From positions 1-39,045 of the forward strand of contig CAJADF010000068.1 in the NCBI GenBank assembly GCA_903938485.1: a stretch of 39,045 nt of DNA, given 5' to 3'. This stretch comes from an uncultured Methylococcaceae bacterium (lineage in GTDB: Bacteria; Pseudomonadota; Gammaproteobacteria; Methylococcales; Methylomonadaceae). The position numbers and the translations under genes are program-made. Below are positions 33,342 to 39,045 of this stretch, in pieces. The notes beneath the pieces were generated by a model. That model had not been told where the DNA came from. It saw nothing but the letters and a program-made list of their open reading frames with translations, and did no database searches. Numbering within the stretch: position 1 is the first letter of the stretch; every line of letters starts with the position of its first letter.

Positions 33342-34212
33342 ATTTAGGAATTGATAACTTTAAAGAATGTCCTGAGTTAGCGCCACCAGTCCCAGATTTT
33401 GTAACTGAGCCAGTTTTACCAGTAATACTACCTTTGCCTGATTTGCGATCCGAATCATAAGCGCTTTCGTCATTTAAATCGGGGTCGCTATCGTCTTCTT
33501 TGCCGTCTTTAATTAGATATTCTCTGTTTTGTTGATAAGAGTTCTTTAAGAAGTCATAACGATCAACGGCTCCTTCATTAAGGATTTTTTCGTTTGTCAT
33601 TAATTCATCTCTACGATCAACAACATCTAAAGCTTTAGTGCCTGCTGTAATAGCGGTTACTGCAGAGCTACCAAAAATTGATACATAAGTAATTGGGTTT
33701 AAGAAAGCGTCACCAATCAGTCCTAAAGTATCTCGAGGTGAGCTTGGACCCCAGAAAGGTAACACTAAATAGTTGCCAGATGGAACCCCCCAAAATCCTA
33801 AAGTTTGACCAAAATCTTCTTTGTGTTTAGGCAAATCAAATTTATTCGCTATATCCATAAACCCACCAACACCTGCAGTGGTATTAATTAGGAAGCGACT
33901 GGCATCTTGGCCACCTTGAGAAAATTTCATTTGGAAAAGATCGTTAAAAGTAACGCCTATGTCATTAACGTTACTAAAGACATTAGTAATTCCATCATTT
34001 AAAAATTTTGGCGTGATAAATTGGTAACCTTTAGCGACAGGTTTTAAAACATATTTATCGACATGGTCGTTAAAGTTCTGTGCGCCATGATTCCATCCTG
34101 TCCAAGGATCATTAGCGGGAGGCGGTGTGGTTGATGCACATCCGCCTAGCGTTAATGAAAATACTAGGCTGCTTAATAACGATTTATTAAAGATAGGCTT
34201 TTGCAAAGTCAT
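33340..34212 (-). CDS. mlaA: MlaA/VacJ outer-membrane lipoprotein
   Basis: This 290-residue lipoprotein has a type II signal with lipobox TLGGC (Cys25), then the MlaA core: NDPWTGWNHGAQNFNDHVDKYVLKPVAKGYQ, FSNVNDIGVTFNDLFQMK, FLINTTAGVGGFMDIA, LPKHKEDFGQTLGFWGVPSGNYLVLPFWGPSSPRD. MlaA sits in the outer membrane near porins and removes stray phospholipids from the outer leaflet, passing them to MlaC. After about residue 230 there is a 55-residue Gly/Ser/Lys/Asp-rich tail that most MlaA proteins lack. The other mla genes are not here. Confidence 0.92.
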   Translation of the reverse strand: MTLQKPIFNKSLLSSLVFSLTLGGCASTTPPPANDPWTGWNHGAQNFNDHVDKYVLKPVAKGYQFITPKFLNDGITNVFSNVNDIGVTFNDLFQMKFSQGGQDASRFLINTTAGVGGFMDIANKFDLPKHKEDFGQTLGFWGVPSGNYLVLPFWGPSSPRDTLGLIGDAFLNPITYVSIFGSSAVTAITAGTKALDVVDRRDELMTNEKILNEGAVDRYDFLKNSYQQNREYLIKDGKEDDSDPDLNDESAYDSDRKSGKGSITGKTGSVTKSGTGGANSGHSLKLSIPK

Positions 34213-34245
34213 GATTAATCCTTTCCTGAACTGATGGTTAAATGT

Positions 34246-35418
34246 TTAAGAATGATGGTATTTTTTTTTATGGGCTTGGGTCTTTGCCTCTGTTTTATTA
34301 TTTATTTTACTTACTTTAGGTTTAAGCACGGGTTTTATTTTTTCTACAGGGCCGTGGGGTAATGTTTTAATGGCTTTATGTAGGTTTTTTGTAACGGCCT
34401 TAGCATGAATTATAGGTTTGATAGCCACCGGTTTAACAACATGTGCTACACGTTTTGCAGGGTGTATCCGTTTATGAATATGTCTGGGTATAAAAACGGG
34501 TGCCGCACTCGCTTCGTTAGATGAAAACGTAGAGGGTGCAAAATTACCGCAATCTAGTTGGAAGGGCGGTGTACCCGCATCATTCGTTGGCATTGAAATG
34601 ACGTTTAAACCTGTGCTGACAAATTTATTACTAAATGCACCGTTCATCATGCTTATCATTAATTGGTAGCGTTCAGGGCTTGTCATGCCACCTAAAACCA
34701 CACCTATGAGACGTCTACCGTTTTGACTAGCTGAAGAAATTAAATTGTATCCAGATCCACAGGTAAATCCTGTTTTCATGCCTTCAGCGCCAGGATATGT
34801 GGCTGTAAACTTGTTTATAGCCCTTAGTTCACGACCTTTAAATAGAAAGTTATGAGAAGCAAAATAAGGATAATATTCAGGAAAGTTTCTTTGAGTTTTC
34901 CAAGCTAATACGGCTAAGTCTCGTGCTGTGGTGACTTGCCATTGATTGGGTAATCCCGTTGCGTTCATAAAATGCGTGTTGTACATGCCTAAACTATGAG
35001 CCGTTTCGGTCATTTTTGCAGCAAAGTTATCTTCAGACCCCCCCAAACCCTCAGCCAGAACCACTGCCGCATCATTTGCTGAACGTGTAATTAAGGCTAA
35101 AATGGCATCTCTGACGGTAATCACTTCTCCAGAACGTAAGCCTAATTTACTATTAGGCTGTCTGGCGGCATGTGCCGATGTCTGTAATGTGTCGTGTAGA
35201 TGAATTTGATTCGCTCTCAGGGCTTCAAATGTTACATACAAGGTCATTAATTTAGTCAGTGACGCAGGGAACCAAGAGTGACTCGCATTAACTTCATGAA
35301 TAACATTGCCGTTTTCTGCATCAATAATTATTTCTGCATGTTGACCATAACTAACTTGTGTAGATAACAACAACCAAGCGGGAATCAAAATGTGTAGTAT
35401 TTTTTTTGCAGTTTTCAT
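34246..35418 (-). CDS. dacA: D-alanyl-D-alanine carboxypeptidase (S11) with basic tail
   Basis: This 390-residue protein has a signal peptide (MKTAKKILHILIPAWLLLSTQVSYG) and the three penicillin-binding motifs: SLTK at 53-56, SAN at 113-115 and KTG at 215-217. It would trim the terminal D-Ala from peptidoglycan pentapeptides in the periplasm. The C-terminal part differs from PBP5: no clear beta-rich domain or amphipathic anchor, but from about residue 305 a proline-, lysine- and histidine-rich tail (HIHKRIHPAKR... KKKYHHS) that could bind anionic polymers. It lies 34 bp before mlaA on the same strand. Confidence 0.9.
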   Translation of the reverse strand: MKTAKKILHILIPAWLLLSTQVSYGQHAEIIIDAENGNVIHEVNASHSWFPASLTKLMTLYVTFEALRANQIHLHDTLQTSAHAARQPNSKLGLRSGEVITVRDAILALITRSANDAAVVLAEGLGGSEDNFAAKMTETAHSLGMYNTHFMNATGLPNQWQVTTARDLAVLAWKTQRNFPEYYPYFASHNFLFKGRELRAINKFTATYPGAEGMKTGFTCGSGYNLISSASQNGRRLIGVVLGGMTSPERYQLMISMMNGAFSNKFVSTGLNVISMPTNDAGTPPFQLDCGNFAPSTFSSNEASAAPVFIPRHIHKRIHPAKRVAHVVKPVAIKPIIHAKAVTKNLHKAIKTLPHGPVEKIKPVLKPKVSKINNKTEAKTQAHKKKYHHS

Positions 35419-35476
35419 TTGGTGCAGTTTTTAAAGTGACTGTGATTGTAATTCAACACGATAAATCGATTGATTT

Positions 35477-36469
35477 TTATTTGGATATTTTAAACTTTGC
35501 TGTGCAAGTGTAGGGTGCGTCACCTTGGCATACTCCCCAATATTTACCAAATGGACCTTCTTCAGCAGGTTTCCAGTCCTCAGAGAATGCTTCAAAAACT
35601 ACGCCAGACCATTTTTTCTTAGCGAGTTGTTTAAAGGTTGATTCAATAACCAGTTTTTGATTTTTCTTGCTAGCAACCCCACATTTTTCACCCGTTTTCA
35701 CGTTAGTCGTGCTACCGCCATCAGGGCCACTAGGCCAACCAAATTCAGTTAAGACCAATTCTTTACCTGGATAGATTTTATTAATTTCTTCAAGACGTTT
35801 TGTTTGAAAATCCGCGGCTTTTTCAGCAGGAACACACGTGTGAATACCTGAGTATTGATTTTCCCACCAGGGATAAATATTAGTGCCTACCCAATCCACT
35901 TTATCAGCAAAGCTGTTCTTTTGACATTCAGAAGAACGGTTACACCATTCCCACCAAGTATCTATAGTCGTAACAGGTTGTTTAACACCTGCGGTATGTA
36001 AGGCATCAATACAACGATTAATCTCCCCATCTAGGGCATTACCATGTCGGGTTCTTACTTCAGATCCACAACTGAGTTTAACAATCGTTTTTGGGAAGGC
36101 TTTAGCGACTTCGATACCTTTTTCAATAGATTGACTGTTCACGTTAACATCGTTGTCCAGCCAAATAATCGAAATTACTTTAATATGCTTTGCTTCAGCC
36201 GCGCTAAAAACGGTATCTAAACCATTAAGAACGCCATAGGTCATGATGCAACGAAAAGGTGTTTCTTTTACTAATTGATCAAGCAGTTTGTTGATGAGTT
36301 CTTTTGAAGGATGTTCGCCGTAATTAGGATTTAACTTACCAACATAAGTACTAAATGCAGCGCATTGTAGAGTTTCGTGAGGGGTTGCTTTATGGTTTTT
36401 TTGTGCAAAGCTATCATGCCCGAAGCCTAATAGAGTTAGAAAAATAAAAGATAAAAACAACTGCTTCAT
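35477..36469 (-). CDS. Secreted GH17-like glycoside hydrolase
   Basis: This 330-residue protein has a signal peptide (MKQLFLSFIFLTLLGFGHDSFA) and a TIM-barrel glycosidase body. LSCGSEVRTRHGN holds a likely acid/base Glu137, and VLTEFGWPSGPDG a nucleophile Glu242; the latter matches the family 17 signature of beta-1,3-glucanases. It has about a dozen cysteines, many of which may form disulfides in the periplasm or outside. The glycan is unknown; beta-1,3-glucan or an own exopolysaccharide are options. It has no glycosyltransferase neighbours, so it appears to be a single-gene unit. Confidence 0.75.
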   Translation of the reverse strand: MKQLFLSFIFLTLLGFGHDSFAQKNHKATPHETLQCAAFSTYVGKLNPNYGEHPSKELINKLLDQLVKETPFRCIMTYGVLNGLDTVFSAAEAKHIKVISIIWLDNDVNVNSQSIEKGIEVAKAFPKTIVKLSCGSEVRTRHGNALDGEINRCIDALHTAGVKQPVTTIDTWWEWCNRSSECQKNSFADKVDWVGTNIYPWWENQYSGIHTCVPAEKAADFQTKRLEEINKIYPGKELVLTEFGWPSGPDGGSTTNVKTGEKCGVASKKNQKLVIESTFKQLAKKKWSGVVFEAFSEDWKPAEEGPFGKYWGVCQGDAPYTCTAKFKISK

Positions 36470-36643
36470 GAAATCCTCATTAAATTACTGGCTCAAGGTT
36501 TGAGCTACGTCCTACGTTAACCTATTATAATAGGCGATTTATGCCATTTGAAGAAAATAAAATTTGTTTATAGTAAATAAATATCCGATGCTAAATCGAT
36601 AAGTTAGGCGGGTCGATAAGTTATTTAATGACCTAAAATTTAC

Positions 36644-36671
36644 AGGTGGATTAAATCACGCTAATCCACCT
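36644..36671 (-). terminator. Hairpin after the truncated haemoglobin gene
   Basis: AGGTGGATTA (36644-36653) pairs perfectly with TAATCCACCT (36662-36671) around eight bases. Read on the minus strand it is followed by GTAAATTTTAG, a modest T-run. Confidence 0.7.
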
Positions 36672-36679
36672 TAATATAT

Positions 36680-37075
36680 TTATTTGCCTAATACGTCTTT
36701 GCGCGTACCTTCAGCAAGGGCTGTTACTTCTTCAATAAGCGCCTGTGGAACTTTTAACTCTTTTAAAGTCGCTGTCAAATGATCCATAACCGCGTCGAAG
36801 TGATCATTACCTAAGCCGATTTTTACTAAACCCGCGTGTGCAGTGCGTAAATCCGCACCTGTGTAATGATTGGGGCCACCAAAGGCCATGGTAAAAAATG
36901 TTTTTTGTTTAGCCAATTGTTTTGCCATATCTACCCCGTCAAAAAAACGGTTGATACGATAATCGGCTAACACTTTCTTATAAAAAACGTCTACGGCGGC
37001 TTCTACTGCTGCGGCACCGCCAATTCTTTCATAAAGTGTTAAGCCTGATTCTTCGGGTGTTTCTGTTGTACTCAT
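36680..37075 (-). CDS. Group 1 truncated haemoglobin (TrHbN-like)
   Basis: This 131-residue globin has the short two-over-two fold: LTLYERIGGAAAVEAAVDVFYKKVLAD with Tyr32 as B10, FDGVDMAKQLAKQKTFFTMAFGG, and the proximal histidine His80 in DLRTAHAGLV. Group 1 members bind O2 and often act in nitric oxide dioxygenation. The length is close to the family norm of about 120, with a short polar N-terminal extension. It stands alone. The nnrS operon elsewhere in the window fits a nitrosative-stress theme. Confidence 0.92.
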   Translation of the reverse strand: MSTTETPEESGLTLYERIGGAAAVEAAVDVFYKKVLADYRINRFFDGVDMAKQLAKQKTFFTMAFGGPNHYTGADLRTAHAGLVKIGLGNDHFDAVMDHLTATLKELKVPQALIEEVTALAEGTRKDVLGK

Positions 37076-37229
37076 GAGTGTTCCTAGTGTTATTATTATT
37101 GGATGTTTCTATTTAATATAAGCATCTACTTGCTCAAAACAAAGTTTATAGCAAGCTAAAAAGTTATACAACTAATAAGCAATCCCCAATTGATTTACTG
37201 ACTATCAAATAAAACGGATTCGAAAGTGC

Positions 37230-38252
37230 ATGAATGATCAAATTAACCGTCATCATCGGATACTAGAGAAACTGCAAAATTGTCGTTTTTCAAATCCTGT
37301 CTCTGTGCCTGAGATTAAGGCTTTTTTATTAGATAAGGGCGTAGACGTATCAGTTAGAACTATTCAAAGAGATATGATCGCTTTAGCCGAAGTCTTTATG
37401 GATATTGAAAGCAAAATGCTAAAAGACGGGGGCTTTGGTTGGTATTGGAATGATAAAGCCAAAGTTATATTACTTTCTGGTTTATCTGCAAACCAAGCGT
37501 TATCATTTATTTTGGTCAAAAAATATCTGAGTCAATTATTTCCAGAAGCGACTCTAAAAGAGTTAGAGCCATTTTTTGAATATTCAGAAAAAGTATTGCA
37601 TAGTTTAAAAGGCAACGCTTTGGTAAAGTGGCCAGAAAAAATTGCCGTAGTACATCCCGTACAACCTTTATTAGCCCCTGATATTAATGCTGAATTTCAA
37701 AAAACTATTAGTACAGCTTTATTAGAAAATAAAAAACTCAAATTAGATTATGTCCGCTTAGATGGAGAACGAAGCAAATACACGGTTAACCCTGTTGGCT
37801 TAGTTTTTAGGGGGCATGTTATCTATCTAATAGCCGTAAAAGTAGACACAGGAGAACAACGACAGTTTGCCTTGCACCGCATCAAAAAAGCCGAACAATT
37901 ACCGGCAGATGCAGATCCAATTACCTTGACTCTGCAAGAGTATTTAGAGCAAGGAAATATGGGCTTTGCGTGGAACGCTTGGAATAACGCCACCTCATTA
38001 CAAGAAATTACCTTTAAATGTATCTTTGAAGCGAAATCAGCAAAATATCTCACTGAAACGCCTTTATCAAAAGATCAAGAAATAATCCCTTATGAAGAAG
38101 GCTATGTATTAGTAAAAGCCACCGTGCGTTATACCGAACAATTAGTTTGGTGGATAAGAGGTTACGGCTCCGCAATAGAAGTGTTAGAGCCATTAGAATT
38201 GCGTGAACGTATGATAAAAGATATTAATGAACTGCATACGCGTTATCAGTGA
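37230..38252 (+). CDS. WYL-domain transcriptional regulator
   Basis: This 340-residue DNA-binding regulator starts with a winged helix-turn-helix (about 5-60: ILEKLQNCRFSNPVSVPEIKAFL, VSVRTIQRDMIAL) and continues with a WYL domain (about 155-225; KLKLDYVRLDGERSKYTVNPVGLVFRGHVIYLIAVK, QFALHRIKKAEQL) and a WCX C-terminal extension ending AIEVLEPLELRERMIKDI. WYL domains bind small ligands or nucleic acids and often control defence or stress genes. No target operon is evident next to it; it converges with the second PIN toxin with 8 bp between. Confidence 0.9.
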   Translation: MNDQINRHHRILEKLQNCRFSNPVSVPEIKAFLLDKGVDVSVRTIQRDMIALAEVFMDIESKMLKDGGFGWYWNDKAKVILLSGLSANQALSFILVKKYLSQLFPEATLKELEPFFEYSEKVLHSLKGNALVKWPEKIAVVHPVQPLLAPDINAEFQKTISTALLENKKLKLDYVRLDGERSKYTVNPVGLVFRGHVIYLIAVKVDTGEQRQFALHRIKKAEQLPADADPITLTLQEYLEQGNMGFAWNAWNNATSLQEITFKCIFEAKSAKYLTETPLSKDQEIIPYEEGYVLVKATVRYTEQLVWWIRGYGSAIEVLEPLELRERMIKDINELHTRYQ

Positions 38253-38260
38253 TTTTTTCG

Positions 38261-38662
38261 TCAATTGTGGTTAGGAATAACTTGTAAATGCGTCAAATCA
38301 AAAGCTGAATCATAAGAGAGTATGGGTAGATTTTCTAACTCGGCCTGTGCCATTAACATGCGGTCAAAAGGATCTCTATGTTTAATTTTTAAGCTTCCTG
38401 CTTTTAATGCATGGTCCGTGGTTATAGCTAATTGGAGAAAGCCTGCTTTTGTAAGTACAGCATCATAATTATTTAACAAAAATTCAGCTTCCGGCATTTT
38501 TCCTATTCGATATTTTGTGGCAATTTCCCATGCAGAAGCACTACTGACAATAATAGTGTTATGTGGATTTTTGATAATGTCACGACTAAGCGTACAGAGT
38601 CTTTTATCATTAAAGAGCCACCATAAGAGCACATGAGTATCAATCAAATAGCTTATTCCCAT
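38261..38662 (-). CDS. PIN-domain toxin, VapC-like (second pair)
   Basis: This 133-residue PIN protein shows the acidic residues Asp8 (YLIDTHVLLWW), Glu46 (SASAWEIATKYRIGK), Asp97 and Asp100 (KHRDPFDRMLMAQA) and Asp118 (ILSYDSAFD). The DTHVLLWW start and RDPFDRML block place it in the Sll0205-like branch of VapC toxins, distinct from the pair at 4.4 kb. It would cut RNA. The start ATG overlaps the antitoxin gene by 10 bases, so translation is coupled. Confidence 0.9.
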   Translation of the reverse strand: MGISYLIDTHVLLWWLFNDKRLCTLSRDIIKNPHNTIIVSSASAWEIATKYRIGKMPEAEFLLNNYDAVLTKAGFLQLAITTDHALKAGSLKIKHRDPFDRMLMAQAELENLPILSYDSAFDLTHLQVIPNHN

Positions 38663-38856
38663 GCGTTTAATTCATCTTCTGGTAAGGTTTCAAAAAAACT
38701 TTCGCTTAGTGAACCTTGTAAAATACCCGGATTTCTTTCTTGTTTTTTTTCTTTGCTTAACCCCAGTTTAAAATAGTGAATAAGATCATATAATCCTGCT
38801 AATTTGTCTTCAGGTATATCTGATAATTCCAGCATAATTTGTTGTTGTATTTGCAT
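38653..38856 (-). CDS. DUF2281-like antitoxin
   Basis: This 67-residue protein has an N-terminal helix-forming stretch (MQIQQQIMLELSDIPEDKLAGLYDLIHYFKLGL) and a C-terminal region NPGILQGSLSESFFETLPEDELNAWE. The 'PGIL-x-G-x-x-x-x-x-F-x-x-x-L-P-x-x' ending is the toxin-covering tail of DUF2281-type antitoxins paired with PIN toxins. GAGG 8 bases before ATG 38856 decides the start. It precedes and overlaps its toxin. Confidence 0.75.
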   Translation of the reverse strand: MQIQQQIMLELSDIPEDKLAGLYDLIHYFKLGLSKEKKQERNPGILQGSLSESFFETLPEDELNAWE

Positions 38857-39045
38857 AATAGTGACCTCTAATTTAAACAAAAAATTGTTGTAACAAACCT
38901 TAATGGTATTTTTGTTATGGATTATGTATCAACAATAAATTTAGAAATATCGATTTATTTCATGACATAAGTGTTCGGCTAATAAAACCAAACATGAATC
39001 CGCTAAAACTTATAAGTACTTTAATCAAGGTCTACTTTACCACTG

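Noticed and set aside
39021-39044. Minus-strand residues SGKVDLD before a stop at the right edge, possibly the end of another gene
   Set aside because: Seven residues are too few to support a gene call.

Overview
The window is AT-rich and densely coded. It reads as a chromosomal piece of a gammaproteobacterium: RpoS, Hsp15, RraA, YegQ, XseA, MlaA, TusB/DsrC and TrkA-TrkH all resemble the gammaproteobacterial forms. The TIGR04073-type exported protein, human-like (type II) sulfide:quinone reductase, NnrS and DsrC would suit a low-GC sulfide-tolerant lineage such as Methylococcales or Thiotrichales relatives. That placement is an inference. I saw no tRNA, rRNA, CRISPR array, insertion sequence or prophage.

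Left part (1-7.7 kb): the 3' end of a heavy-metal RND pump, a small exported TIGR04073-like protein, a YccA/Bax-inhibitor protein, an OFA-type MFS carrier, then about 620 bp of decayed 21-bp (heptapeptide) repeats without an intact gene. A VapBC-type toxin-antitoxin pair, a YdiK-like AI-2E-family membrane protein, a very small lipoprotein on the minus strand, an exported pentapeptide-repeat protein and an unknown membrane protein follow.

Housekeeping part (7.7-16.5 kb): trkA-trkH (potassium uptake), xseA, a compact sugE-tusB/dsrH-dsrC cluster, and a minus-strand run yegQ-rraA-ispH-hslR, with a small DUF2897-like membrane protein divergent to it.

Sulfur part (16.5-22.5 kb): a persulfide dioxygenase fused to rhodanese, then a type II sulfide:quinone oxidoreductase, behind a near-perfect sigma-54 promoter with a 23-bp palindrome about 120 bp upstream of the predicted transcription start. 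A SulP anion transporter and a diheme DUF1111 cytochrome follow. SQR would deliver persulfide, the dioxygenase would make sulfite, rhodanese would handle thiosulfate/sulfane sulfur, and SulP might move sulfate. With the two-cysteine DsrC at 12.6 kb this points to active sulfur metabolism.

Right part (22.5-39 kb): a minus-strand operon DUF455-nnrS-DUF2721 (NO/metal stress theme; a group 1 truncated haemoglobin lies further right), VanZ-like protein, a GNAT + nitrilase-family pair, RpoS, a membrane J-domain protein, mobB-moeA (molybdenum cofactor), a YjdM/PhnA zinc-ribbon protein, a DUF3422 protein, a small acidic unknown, a DUF861 cupin, then minus-strand envelope genes: MlaA, a D,D-carboxypeptidase with a basic tail, and a GH17-like secreted glycosidase. 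The window ends with a WYL regulator and a second PIN-domain toxin-antitoxin pair.
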